Origin: Iningainema tapete BLCC-T55
GTDB taxonomy: Bacteria > Cyanobacteriota > Cyanobacteriia > Cyanobacteriales > Nostocaceae
Direction of reading: 5' to 3'
Length of the DNA stretch: 64,000 nt
NCBI RefSeq assembly: GCF_014698965.1
Contig: NZ_JACXAE010000078.1
Coordinates: 1-64,000, forward strand
Notes under the pieces: generated by a model
The model's database searches: none
Seen by the model: the letters and a program-made list of their open reading frames with translations, nothing else
Told to the model about the DNA's origin: nothing
Part shown: positions 54,653-63,080 of the stretch, piece after piece
Layout: the number at the start of each line of letters is the position of its first letter
How positions within the stretch are numbered: position 1 is the first letter of the stretch
Translations under genes and position numbers: made by a program

Positions 54653-55320
54653 AAGCGGTAGTTGCGCTCACGCACCCACATACTAATTGGCACGGCTTTA
54701 CCCCGTGCATCCACTTTTACTTCCACTACTATTGGTTGCTGTTCCCCTGTTGTGCTTTGTTGAATTTGGGAGATTTCTTTGTTAATTTGCTCTTTTTGGT
54801 CTTCGGGAATGTAATATGTTTCTAAGCCATAGACAACGGTGCCATAACGATAAGAACCTTGTAAGGCGATTTGATTGGCAGCTAGAGAGGTGGGAAGTTT
54901 TTCACTGACTCGCACAGGTTTCCAAGCTTTAGGAATACTAGCTGTATTAGATTCAGCTTGTAAAATTACGTATAAGTTAGTTCCTTGTGCCAAAGGATAG
55001 TGTTGCTTATTACTACCAGGATATTTTTTGACTAATTCTTCCCAACCAGGAAGTTTCTTCAAATCCTCTTGTCGAGAGATGTTATAAGTAAGGCTCTGGG
55101 AATAGCCAGTGAGTATACTATAAGGATCTACAGGTATTGTTTGTAAAATAACTGTCTTACCTGTCAGGTGTGTGTAAACTGCCTGCGCTGGTACAGTAAG
55201 AATTAATACTGTTTGCATCAGCAGGGGAAGCACAAACCGCCAAATTGGTATAGGTTTAGTTGGTGGTAGTGCGATCGCATCTCCCAGGTTAACATTTTGT
55301 GATATTTTTTGAGAGTCCAT
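54649..55320 (-). CDS. GDYXXLXY-type protein
   Basis: 223 residues, one N-terminal membrane segment (WRFVLPLLMQTVLILTVPAQAVYTHL) and a periplasmic domain beginning with VDPYSILTGYSQSLTY, the variant of the GDYXXLXY motif of a family found in cyanobacteria. ATG 55320. It lies downstream of the DUF2157 gene (start 56834) on the same strand, an association seen in this family. Function unknown. Confidence 0.8.
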   Translation of the reverse strand: MDSQKISQNVNLGDAIALPPTKPIPIWRFVLPLLMQTVLILTVPAQAVYTHLTGKTVILQTIPVDPYSILTGYSQSLTYNISRQEDLKKLPGWEELVKKYPGSNKQHYPLAQGTNLYVILQAESNTASIPKAWKPVRVSEKLPTSLAANQIALQGSYRYGTVVYGLETYYIPEDQKEQINKEISQIQQSTTGEQQPIVVEVKVDARGKAVPISMWVRERNYRF

Positions 55321-55433
55321 ATGAGTATTCTGAAAAGAAGGGATAATTGTTAATTGCTATGGCAATCCTAATTGAGTTATGAACCGCTCCTGAGCCAAGG
55401 ACGCCAAGAAAAGAAATATTTAGGACTACTATA

Positions 55434-56834
55434 TTAGTTATTAACCTTATGTAAACGTTTTTCAAACCAAAGTCCAGCTATAATTACGACAACACCACAT
55501 AAAATAAAAACTAAAGATTTTAAAAGTAAGGCAGTATCGTATTCTAACATTCGACTAATAATTTGCAGTGTTAATAATATCATTCCTCCCCAAAAGGCTT
55601 GTCTTAAGGTTAACTCTAGTCCGACGCGAATTAGTCCACAAGCGAAAATTGTTAAAAGAGCATTAAATATAAATATAGATACTACATCAGTTCCACTAGT
55701 CATCTGATGCCATAAAGGTACTAAAGCGACGATGATAATAAGGCTGCCAATAAAGACATGGTTAATATCTAGCTTTTGTTTTAATTTGTTTTTCTTGAGC
55801 AACAAATAACACCACTGTAATATTGCCAAGCCACTCATAATTCCTAAATCTATTAGTGGAAGCATTTGTAATTGGTTATTACCAGTTATTGCTGAATAAT
55901 TTGTATTGTGCTGCCACCATCCACGAAAAGATAAACTATAAAACAAGATACTGAAAAATATGAGTGTTAAATTACGAGCAATATATTGAAACCAGCGAAA
56001 ATTTACGAGTGGAAATATCAGATCATCGTAACTCCATAATAGTGCGGGCGGAAGTGCAAAGGCAAAAGATGCTACCCAAGGTGCGGTATTTTGGTAAGTT
56101 ATATATTGCAGGGGACTGAGATTAAATTGTAATGACGAAGCAAAGGCAATGGCAGCTAAAGTAAAAAGCCAAGCTGATTCACATAAGTAAGCTAGAGGTA
56201 AAAACAGCACCCACGACAATAGCGGCATATGTTGCACTACATGCCACGCCCAATTCAAATCACCTCTGGGAGAAAACCAAAATTCTCCTATTCCTACCCA
56301 ATATCCTATTTGTACTAAAATTAAAGCTAGTACCCCCAAAGAAGTTAAATTCAGACTGTAAGCCATTACCAAAACACCAATACCCCAAGCCAGGAATAAT
56401 TCGTAACCCGAACCGCTCATGTGGAATATCTGCGCCAAAAGCGCCATATTAGCGCCAATCAGCAAAGCACCAAATAGTAGCAATCCCTGCCCCAGTATTT
56501 GTTGACGTTGACGCTTCTTTGGTTGTACGGGTTTTCGCCAAAAGTAAAAACCACTGGTACTGGTAATGACAAACAAACCTAGTAAAAGTGTTAACTTAAC
56601 TTCTCGTGACCATACTTGCCAGTTTGCAGCGACAAAAGTAATGACACCTAACCCTAAAAGTATACTACCCAAGCCAATCAGAATGAAAACAAAGCGATCG
56701 CGTGCAACATGTTCTAAATTATTAAATTGATAACGTTCAACGAGTTGTTGGTACTGTGAGTTGTCAATCAGCCCTTCATCTCGCCAGATTTCTACTTCTT
56801 GGCGTAATTTGGCGCGAAAATTATCTAATATCAT
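55434..56834 (-). CDS. DUF2157 multi-pass membrane protein
   Basis: 466 residues. Soluble N-terminus (residues 1-45, WRDEGLIDNSQYQQLVERY) followed by about 12 hydrophobic segments. The DUF2157 signature (…RFVFILIGLGSILLGLGVITFVAANW) is clear. Probably cotranscribed with the GDYXXLXY gene (113 bp gap). Function unknown; probably an integral membrane assembly or sensor protein. Confidence 0.85.
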   Translation of the reverse strand: MILDNFRAKLRQEVEIWRDEGLIDNSQYQQLVERYQFNNLEHVARDRFVFILIGLGSILLGLGVITFVAANWQVWSREVKLTLLLGLFVITSTSGFYFWRKPVQPKKRQRQQILGQGLLLFGALLIGANMALLAQIFHMSGSGYELFLAWGIGVLVMAYSLNLTSLGVLALILVQIGYWVGIGEFWFSPRGDLNWAWHVVQHMPLLSWVLFLPLAYLCESAWLFTLAAIAFASSLQFNLSPLQYITYQNTAPWVASFAFALPPALLWSYDDLIFPLVNFRWFQYIARNLTLIFFSILFYSLSFRGWWQHNTNYSAITGNNQLQMLPLIDLGIMSGLAILQWCYLLLKKNKLKQKLDINHVFIGSLIIIVALVPLWHQMTSGTDVVSIFIFNALLTIFACGLIRVGLELTLRQAFWGGMILLTLQIISRMLEYDTALLLKSLVFILCGVVVIIAGLWFEKRLHKVNN

Positions 56835-56956
56835 GACAATACCCTCTGCTGAATCATGTTGCGATCGTCATATAAATGGCAATTGAGTATCTTCTCCAGT
56901 ATGAAAGTAGTTGCCTTCATAACATTTTTGTTGTGTGACAGTTTAACTCTTTGTCT

Positions 56957-57028
56957 TTTGAACCCTCCTTGCCCCCCTTAAAAAGGGGGGAAAATAGCCC
57001 CCCTTATCAAGGGGGGTTGGGGGGTTCA
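56957..57028. repeat. C/G-rich palindromic repeat
   Basis: GAACCCTCC…CCCCCCTT-AAAA-AAGGGGGG…CCCCCCTT-ATC-AAGGGGGG…GGGGGGTTC, nested palindromes between the divergent DUF2157 and methyltransferase genes. Same family as the in-frame insertion at 50583-50634. Confidence 0.88.
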
Positions 57029-57056
57029 AGTTCAAAAGAATAATTTGTAAGTTTTT

Positions 57057-58001
57057 ATGAAACCTTCTAACCTATTACTTAAACTTTCACGTCGGTTATT
57101 TGAAATTCCAGATGAGCAAGAAAGATTTGTGGAAACTTTAACAAATCCGCAACCTTATCACCCGTGCATACTCTGGTGTCAGCCCAAGCCTGAATCTCCC
57201 TTTGCTGCAAAAATTATCACACCCTGGCAACCTGAATTTATCGACTGCTTACCCATAAAAGAAAAACCAGGACAAAATCCCCTGCACGAAAAAGGTTATT
57301 TTTATTGCTTAGACTTTTCTTCTGTATTTGCCGCTTCAACCTTATTAACAATTCCGCATGTCAAGTTAGTTTTCGATATGTGTGCTGCACCAGGAGGAAA
57401 GAGTGTTTTTGCTTGGAAAGCTCTGCAACCAGAATTAATCATCAGTAATGAAGTAATTGGTAAACGCTTAGGAATGCTAATTTCTAACGTAAAGCGTTGC
57501 CATATAAGCCCTGCCACTATCGTTAGTAGAGATTCACGTATCTGGGCAGAAACGATCCCATATTCTTGTGATCTAGTTATAGTAGATGCTCCCTGCTCTG
57601 GTCAATCCTTACTAGCAAAAGGAGAAGTCGCTCCTGGATGTTTTCATCCTACTACTATTAATAAATGTGCAAATAGACAAAAAAGAATTATTGCCAATTC
57701 TGCTCAAATTGTTGCACCCCAAGGTTATCTTGCTTACATGACATGCACCTACTCTCCCGAAGAAAATGAGCAGGTGTGTGAATGGTTATTAGAACGATTT
57801 CCGCAATTTCAAGCAATAGAAATTAACCACTTAAAAGACTATCAATCACACCTAACTACAATACCATGCTATAGAATGTTTCCCCAACATAGCTTAGGAG
57901 CAGGTGCATTCACTGTACTATTTAAGAATTTAGAACAGGGAGAAACAAAGGCAGTGAACGTAGAAAACTTACCGAAAATTTGGCATAATTTAAAGACATA
58001 G
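57057..58001 (+). CDS. RsmB/NOP-family RNA (cytosine-C5) methyltransferase
   Basis: 314 residues. SAM-binding MCAAPGGKSVFAWKAL, motif IV DAPCSGQSLLAKG (catalytic-site Cys) and motif VI MTCTYSPEENEQVCEWLL (nucleophile Cys) are intact. Shorter than RsmB of E. coli and lacks the NusB-like N-domain; the rRNA or tRNA target is unknown. ATG 57057. Confidence 0.9.
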   Translation: MKPSNLLLKLSRRLFEIPDEQERFVETLTNPQPYHPCILWCQPKPESPFAAKIITPWQPEFIDCLPIKEKPGQNPLHEKGYFYCLDFSSVFAASTLLTIPHVKLVFDMCAAPGGKSVFAWKALQPELIISNEVIGKRLGMLISNVKRCHISPATIVSRDSRIWAETIPYSCDLVIVDAPCSGQSLLAKGEVAPGCFHPTTINKCANRQKRIIANSAQIVAPQGYLAYMTCTYSPEENEQVCEWLLERFPQFQAIEINHLKDYQSHLTTIPCYRMFPQHSLGAGAFTVLFKNLEQGETKAVNVENLPKIWHNLKT

Positions 58002-58111
58002 ATACCCGACTTCTTTAAGAAGTCAGGTATCTCGTTTGCTCACTCTTTCCTCTGCGTTCTCTGCGTCTCAGCGGTTCATAATAAAAACAATCTAGCCACT
58101 TTCGAGTAATC

Positions 58112-58285
58112 ATGATTCAAACTACTCCTAAACTGATAACATTTGATGAGTTCATCACTCAATACGGTGACAACGAGCGTTATGAATTGATCGATGGGGA
58201 ATTATTTGACATGGAACCGACAGGACCACATGAGCAAGTGGCAGGTATAATTAGTCGTAAATTAAACGTTGAGATCATGATGTAG
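58112..58285 (+). pseudogene. Uma2-family protein, 3'-truncated
   Basis: 57 codons beginning MIQTTPKLITFDEFI with YELIDGELFDMEPTGPHEQV, the N-terminal Uma2 motif. The remaining about 130 residues including PD-(D/E)XK are missing; the frame is closed by the TAG of a GTAGAGACG repeat at 58282. The repeat or an associated deletion truncated it. Confidence 0.78.
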
Positions 58286-58309
58286 AGACGTTTCATGGAA
58301 CGTCTCTAC
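58282..58309. repeat. TAGAGACG palindromic repeat, copy 6
   Basis: GTAGAGACGTTTCATGGAACGTCTCTAC. It supplies the stop of the truncated Uma2 gene on the plus strand and encodes the last residues and TGA stop of the TetR gene on the minus strand (58293). Confidence 0.88.
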
Positions 58310-58832
58310 AAATCTCGTTGATTGTGCGAGTGAAAATGGTGGTATTGTTTAACGCCCTTGCTAAAACCAATGCCCCTTGAATCTTGATAATTACTTCCTC
58401 AGCTCGGTATTTGGCTTGTACTTCATTCAACCCAGTTTCTTTAAGCACCTCTACCATCACATCAATCCATCGTGTTAATGCCTGTTTGATATGGGTGTGA
58501 AAGCGATCGCTCGACTGCTCCAGCGTCAAAACTGCCCACAGACAAGACTTTCTCCCTTCGTCATAAAATACTCCCACCTTATCCAGCATTGCCTTCAACC
58601 GTGCTTGGGGTGTAGTATTACTACCCAGCAGTTGTAAGATATTTGCCTCTAACCAATCGTCGATGTAGTCGAGTGCAGCTTGTGCCATTTCCTCTTTACC
58701 ACCTGGGAAATGGTGATAAAGGCTAGCTTTACCTAAGCCAGTTACCTGAGAAATTTGTGCAAGGCTGACACCTTCATATCCATACTGCCGGAACAGATTC
58801 AACAACTGGATTACAAGCTTTTCTCTTGACAT
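58293..58832 (-). CDS. TetR-family regulator of the hydrolase operon
   Basis: About 179 residues from ATG 58832; Met at 58856 and 58871 are alternative starts, the latter lying inside the operator. HTH VSLAQISQVTGLGKASLYHHFPGGKEE, C-domain similar to TetR_C_33/LmrA-like repressors. The gene ends inside a palindromic repeat. It is divergent from the alpha/beta hydrolase operon with two operators between. Confidence 0.9.
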   Translation of the reverse strand: MSREKLVIQLLNLFRQYGYEGVSLAQISQVTGLGKASLYHHFPGGKEEMAQAALDYIDDWLEANILQLLGSNTTPQARLKAMLDKVGVFYDEGRKSCLWAVLTLEQSSDRFHTHIKQALTRWIDVMVEVLKETGLNEVQAKYRAEEVIIKIQGALVLARALNNTTIFTRTINEICRDVP

Positions 58833-58865
58833 GTGCAAAGAACGTAAACTTTTCATTTGACATTG

Positions 58866-58881
58866 TACCAAACGTTCGGTA
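58866..58881. promoter_or_regulatory. TetR operator 1, hydrolase divergon
   Basis: TACCAAACGTTCGGTA, near-perfect 16-bp palindrome between the tetR gene and the hydrolase operon, 26 bp centre-to-centre from operator 2. Confidence 0.7.
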
Positions 58882-58891
58882 ATATATATTT

Positions 58892-58907
58892 AACCGAACA
58901 TTCGGTA
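58892..58907. promoter_or_regulatory. TetR operator 2, hydrolase divergon
   Basis: AACCGAACATTCGGTA, near-perfect palindrome, 25 bp upstream of the hydrolase start at 58933. ACCGAACxTTCGGT is a common TetR-family operator form. Confidence 0.7.
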
Positions 58908-58932
58908 CAAAATATTGGGAAGGAGATATTCA

Positions 58933-59802
58933 ATGACTACCTATCACACCATTAACATTGACGGACTCGATATTTTCTATCGTGAAGCGGGTTTGCCAGA
59001 TGCTCCAACCATTTTGCTGCTTCATGGTTTTCCAACATCGTCTCACATGTTCCGCAATCTGATTTCAGATTTGGCAGATCGATTTCATTTAGTCGCACCA
59101 GATTATCCTGGTTTTGGCAACAGTTCTATGCCTACTGTGGACGAGTTTGAGTACACCTTCGATCATCTGGCTGAAGTGATAGACAAATTTATTGAGGCGC
59201 TCGGCTTGAAAAAGTACAGTCTCTACGTGATGGATTACGGAGCGCCAGTAGGCTATCGAATTGCAGTTAAACATCCGGAGCGAGTGGAAGCATTAATTGT
59301 ACAAAACGGTAATGCTTACGAAGAAGGTTTGCGCGAGTTTTGGGAACCCCTCAAAGCTTACTGGAAAGAGCGTACACCAGAGAATGCTGACAAATTGCGA
59401 CAACTACTAACACTAGATGCCACCAAATGGCAATATACATACGGAGTTCGTAATCCAGAAATTATTAGCCCTGACAACTGGAATATCGATCAACGCCTTT
59501 TAGATCGTCCTGGTAATAATGAAATTCAATTGGCTTTATTCTACAGCTATGGGTCTAACGTAGCGTTATATCCTCAATGGCAAGACTATTTTCGCAAGCA
59601 TCAACCGCCAACACTAGTAGTCTGGGGGAAAAATGATCACATCTTTCCCGCTGATGGTGCATATCCTTATCTGCGCGATCTTAAAGACAATGAGTTTCAT
59701 TTGCTCAATACAGGACATTTTGCTCTTGAGGAAGACGGTGACGTTATTGCCAATCTCATCACCAACTTCCTAACCAAACGGCTGCAACGTTTAGCTGCTT
59801 GA
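58933..59802 (+). CDS. Alpha/beta hydrolase (haloalkane dehalogenase/epoxide hydrolase-like)
   Basis: 289 residues from ATG 58933, GGAAGGAG upstream. HGFPTSS (31-37) oxyanion block, nucleophile elbow [10 protein letters not shown] with Asp101 instead of Ser, catalytic His in [10 protein letters not shown]. An Asp nucleophile marks the dehalogenase/epoxide hydrolase clade. First gene of a TetR-controlled operon with a PNPOx-like protein. Confidence 0.87.
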   Translation: MTTYHTINIDGLDIFYREAGLPDAPTILLLHGFPTSSHMFRNLISDLADRFHLVAPDYPGFGNSSMPTVDEFEYTFDHLAEVIDKFIEALGLKKYSLYVMDYGAPVGYRIAVKHPERVEALIVQNGNAYEEGLREFWEPLKAYWKERTPENADKLRQLLTLDATKWQYTYGVRNPEIISPDNWNIDQRLLDRPGNNEIQLALFYSYGSNVALYPQWQDYFRKHQPPTLVVWGKNDHIFPADGAYPYLRDLKDNEFHLLNTGHFALEEDGDVIANLITNFLTKRLQRLAA

Positions 59803-59818
59803 TCTTAGAGGTAGTTTT

Positions 59819-60439
59819 ATGCCCCGTAAATTCACCCAAATTGCGTTCACACCAGCTGTGAAAGCAGCCCAAGAAAAACGTGGATCGCGCTCGATTTACG
59901 CTCGTTTTGAGGAAAGTGGTTCAGCAAATGATACTATTACACTAGAAATTGCCGCATTCATTGCGGATCGAGATAGCTTTTATTTAGGAACAGTTAGTTC
60001 TAACGGCTATCCCTACATTCAGTTTCGCGGTGGAAAACCAGGCTTTTTGAAAGTTTTAGATGAACAGACGTTAGGCTTTGCCGACTTCAAAGGCAACGTC
60101 CAATATGTCACAGTGGGAAACCTTTCAGAAAACGATAAAGCATTCATCTTTCTCATGGATTATCGCCACCGCCAAAGACTAAAAATTTGGGGACGTGCTG
60201 TTGTTGTTGAGGACGATCCTGCCCTAATTGAACAACTAAAAGATCCGAATTATGATGCAGTGGTTGAGCGAGCAATTCTCTTTCGGATTGAAGCTTGGAA
60301 TTGGAACTGTCCACAGCATATTCCTATTCGCTATTCTGAGCAAGAAGTAGCCGAAATAACTGCATCTAGGCAAGCCAGAATTGACGAATTAGAACAACGT
60401 TTGACGGAATTGGAAGAAAGATCCATTAGGAAGGAGTAA
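59819..60439 (+). CDS. Pyridoxamine 5'-phosphate oxidase-family flavoprotein
   Basis: 206 residues: FIADRDSFYLGTVSSNGYPYIQFRGGKPGFLKVLD and LGFADFKGNVQYVTVGNLSEND are the split-barrel FMN-binding fold; a C-terminal coiled segment (ELEQRLTELEERSIRKE) follows. Starts 17 bp after the hydrolase. It probably binds FMN or F420-like cofactors; the reaction is unknown. Confidence 0.83.
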   Translation: MPRKFTQIAFTPAVKAAQEKRGSRSIYARFEESGSANDTITLEIAAFIADRDSFYLGTVSSNGYPYIQFRGGKPGFLKVLDEQTLGFADFKGNVQYVTVGNLSENDKAFIFLMDYRHRQRLKIWGRAVVVEDDPALIEQLKDPNYDAVVERAILFRIEAWNWNCPQHIPIRYSEQEVAEITASRQARIDELEQRLTELEERSIRKE

Positions 60440-60444
60440 AAGTC

Positions 60445-60792
60445 ATGACAACTGATCAAACACTTGGCATTGAGAAAAACAAAGATGACTTTTCGATTGA
60501 GGAGTTTTTCGCAGCCCGAACAAAAACATGGGAAGCGGACAAGTGGCACACAGATGCACTCAGCGGTCAAGCTTTATACCAGTTTGCCGATCAAATTGCC
60601 AGTGATTTGGGTTGGGTGCTTAATCTAAGTATGGATGGACACCGTTTGTCAGACTTCCCTCATACTGCCTACTACCCTGGTAAGTTAGCGGCAATACCCT
60701 TCCGCCCGAACCGCAACCTGTGGGTGCTGGAGATCCAGATTAGGCATCCGCAGAAACCTTTTGGGGGATTTTACGAGGATATTTTGATGTAA
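60445..60792 (+). CDS. Hypothetical protein, third gene of the TetR-controlled operon
   Basis: 115 residues starting 5 bp after the flavoprotein gene with GGAGTAAAAGTC ahead of ATG 60445. Not recognised; soluble, without membrane segments. Central WHTDALSGQALYQFADQIASDLGW. Operon position makes it real. Confidence 0.7.
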   Translation: MTTDQTLGIEKNKDDFSIEEFFAARTKTWEADKWHTDALSGQALYQFADQIASDLGWVLNLSMDGHRLSDFPHTAYYPGKLAAIPFRPNRNLWVLEIQIRHPQKPFGGFYEDILM

Positions 60793-60897
60793 TTAATCGT
60801 AGTAAACGCTCAGTTGATTAACATAAGCCAGGAAGTTGTCTTCCTAACTTAGGTTAATCACTTATACATTGATGCTGGTATCAGCAATGTCCGCACT

Positions 60898-61170
60898 ATG
60901 AGTCAATTCTGTTTAATACATGGTTCCACTCAAACTTCACAGTGCTGGAATTTACTGACCCCTGAGCTTGAGAAGCTAACTCACCAAGCAATCAAAGTAG
61001 ATCTACCAACTGATCGACAAGATGCCAGTGGAATGCTGTATGCAGAAGCTATAGTCCAAGAACTTGATGAAGTAAATGAGGATGTCATTCTAGTTGGACA
61101 CTCAATCAGTGGCATCAAATCAACCAGGTTTTTGGGAATCATATGTTTAAGTACTGAAGAAGTAATTTAG
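60898..61170 (+). pseudogene. Alpha/beta hydrolase, truncated after the nucleophile elbow
   Basis: 90 codons: FCLIHGSTQTSQCWNLLTPEL at the start and ILVGHSISG (Ser nucleophile) are typical of the small salicylate-esterase/RsbQ-like hydrolases of about 230 residues. The frame changes into unrelated KSTRFLGIICLSTEEVI and stops, so the Asp and His of the triad are missing. Confidence 0.72.
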
Positions 61171-61191
61171 AGCAGAGCGGAGATTGAGCAA

Positions 61192-61674
61192 ATGGCTAAA
61201 GAGTTCACACAACAGCCGGAAGCAAAAGATAAAGTAAAACCAAGTAGTAGCTATAAATTCTTGAAAATGAAAGTCTTAATATCTTGCATTTTTGTGTTTG
61301 GATTTTGTACCAGCGCCCTAGCAGTGCCGAATCCTAGTAAAAATACTCTCGTTGCTGTGGATACTGCCAATACTGAAGAATTTATCAGCCGAGGTACTGA
61401 ACCATTTTGGAATATAACCGTTAGCAAAAAGGGCATTGTCTACTCTTCACCAGAGACAAAAAAGCTGACATTTCCTTACAGCGCACCTATTCCAGCACAA
61501 GGGCGTCCTTTAGATGTAGTACGGGTGTACCGTTTAAGGAGCAAGGATAACAGTATGCTCATTATCAAAAAAGTTAGTGACTGTAGCGATGGTATGTCAG
61601 ATAATAAATATCCCTACTCAGCAACTCTCATTTTAGGCGATCGCGTTCTCGATGGTTGCGCAAATCAAAAATAA
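61192..61674 (+). CDS. Secreted COG3650-like protein
   Basis: 160 residues from ATG 61192, or 135 from ATG 61267, which begins directly with the signal peptide MKVLISCIFVFGFCTSALA and is more likely. The mature part has SRGTEPFWNITV, a hallmark of COG3650-type envelope proteins, and a Cys pair (DCSDGMS…DGCANQ). Function unknown. Confidence 0.7.
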   Translation: MAKEFTQQPEAKDKVKPSSSYKFLKMKVLISCIFVFGFCTSALAVPNPSKNTLVAVDTANTEEFISRGTEPFWNITVSKKGIVYSSPETKKLTFPYSAPIPAQGRPLDVVRVYRLRSKDNSMLIIKKVSDCSDGMSDNKYPYSATLILGDRVLDGCANQK

Positions 61675-62238
61675 TCGTTTGTTATAAAATAAAGCCAGAG
61701 AGCAGTAATCAGAATAATTGCTGATCTACTGCCAAATCTTTTCATCTAACTTTTAAGTGAAATCACTATAGGCAAAGTAATTTTACGCTGTTAAGCTATG
61801 ATAAAATCGATTTTTAATTTAATTTAAAACAAAGAGTTGATAAATTATGTTTACTTATTTAAATAAATATTTTTTTAGAAGTAAAATTTGATGATTTTGA
61901 GTAAAATAGTCTTAGTTTAAATAGTCTGACAACATCTTCAGTACAATAAAGTATAGAAAAATGCATATCTAAGAAAACATATACTATGAAATTAATTGAT
62001 GGTTTTGTGACTTTTTCTGCATACTTGTATAGATAACTACGTTTAATCTTTCAAAAAATAAAAACTTTAAGGTAAATTTAGAGAAAAATAATCTAGCCCG
62101 ATCAATAGTTACGTAAAACCGCAAAAATGTGAGTATAATAGGAAACACATTATTCTCAACGTCGATCAAATATTCGGTGTTTACATTCTTAAGGCAAGGG
62201 AAAAAAACCTTAGCTCAATTTAGGAAAAAAGTAGCATT
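61675..62238. other. AT-rich intergenic region
   Basis: 564 bp of AT-rich DNA with no convincing gene. A small frame on the minus strand (61984-62169) has no ribosome site and reads AT-biased sequence. Confidence 0.6.
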
Positions 62239-62511
62239 ATGCTTATAAAACTTGTCATTTATCTAGCAATCTTAGGTTACTTAGCCATGTCGTACTACTT
62301 CTTTAGTGAGTGGCTGGAATTTTTCCTAGCAGATGAAGAAATGAATTCTGAACAGCGCTTCTTTTCCAGCATAATATTAGTAGTTGCTTCTATATTATGG
62401 CCTATAGTAGTTCCATTTGCTTACTTAGAACTTTTAAAATTTCACAAAAAGCATAAGGAAGTAATTGACTTACTGGTTAATCTTTCTCGCTGCCAGGTAT
62501 TAGATGAATGA
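62239..62511 (+). CDS. Small two-span membrane protein, unknown
   Basis: 90 residues, hydrophobic segments at about 2-20 and 44-62 (SIILVVASILWPIVVPFAYLEL), acidic loop (LADEEMNSEQ) between, charged C-terminus. AGGAAAAAAG before ATG 62239. It runs convergent with the DUF4340 gene. Not recognised. Confidence 0.6.
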   Translation: MLIKLVIYLAILGYLAMSYYFFSEWLEFFLADEEMNSEQRFFSSIILVVASILWPIVVPFAYLELLKFHKKHKEVIDLLVNLSRCQVLDE

Positions 62512-62515
62512 AATT

Positions 62516-63079
62516 CTAATTTTTAACTGTTTGTTGCCACTCGGAAAGTTCACGATTGACGGCATTGGCAAAATCTGTAGAGACTAAAAGCACATTTGTA
62601 TTCTGATTGCTAGTAGTAGGATCAATTTGTGCATATAAAAAGCGGCGATTAAAGTCTAACTTACCCAAAAGCATCTGATAGGTTTTTTGATTGCTCAGTT
62701 TCACTTCAATTGTTGCTTGAGCAGGTGCTAAGCCAAATTCATTCAACTGGTTAGCGTTGATAGATAAAGTACGTTCAACCCTACCCTTGACTAGCAAATC
62801 GGTGAGATAGGAAACAACTGGGTTAGCAGCCGGAGCAACGATGGGAGATTTAATCACCCAGTTGGATGGAGCATTGCTCGTCGTGCGCTCCAAAATTATT
62901 GTCGAGTTTTTTGTCGTCACTGTCAAAGACTGTATATCTTTTTCCGCAAACGAAAAGATTTGCTTTCTTTGTTGAGCTTCTTCTCGTTGTGTTGCACCTC
63001 TAATTTCATAGAAATAGACAAAACTACCCAAACCCAGCGCCAGAAGAATCAAAATTATCGTTGTCCGTTGTAACTTCAT
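62516..63079 (-). CDS. DUF4340-domain protein
   Basis: 187 residues, N-terminal membrane segment (TTIILILLALGLGSFVYFYE) and an extracytoplasmic DUF4340 domain (IQSLTVTTKNSTIILER…WVIKSP…LLVKGRVERTL). It starts 2 bp after the GldG-like gene, the usual order of an ABC-export gene cluster related to gliding-motility GldG systems. Possible role in cell-envelope transport. Confidence 0.87.
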   Translation of the reverse strand: MKLQRTTIILILLALGLGSFVYFYEIRGATQREEAQQRKQIFSFAEKDIQSLTVTTKNSTIILERTTSNAPSNWVIKSPIVAPAANPVVSYLTDLLVKGRVERTLSINANQLNEFGLAPAQATIEVKLSNQKTYQMLLGKLDFNRRFLYAQIDPTTSNQNTNVLLVSTDFANAVNRELSEWQQTVKN

Positions 63080-63080
63080 C

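Noticed and set aside
61984-62169. 61-codon minus-strand frame in the AT-rich gap
   Set aside because: AT-biased, no ribosome site and no recognisable protein character.
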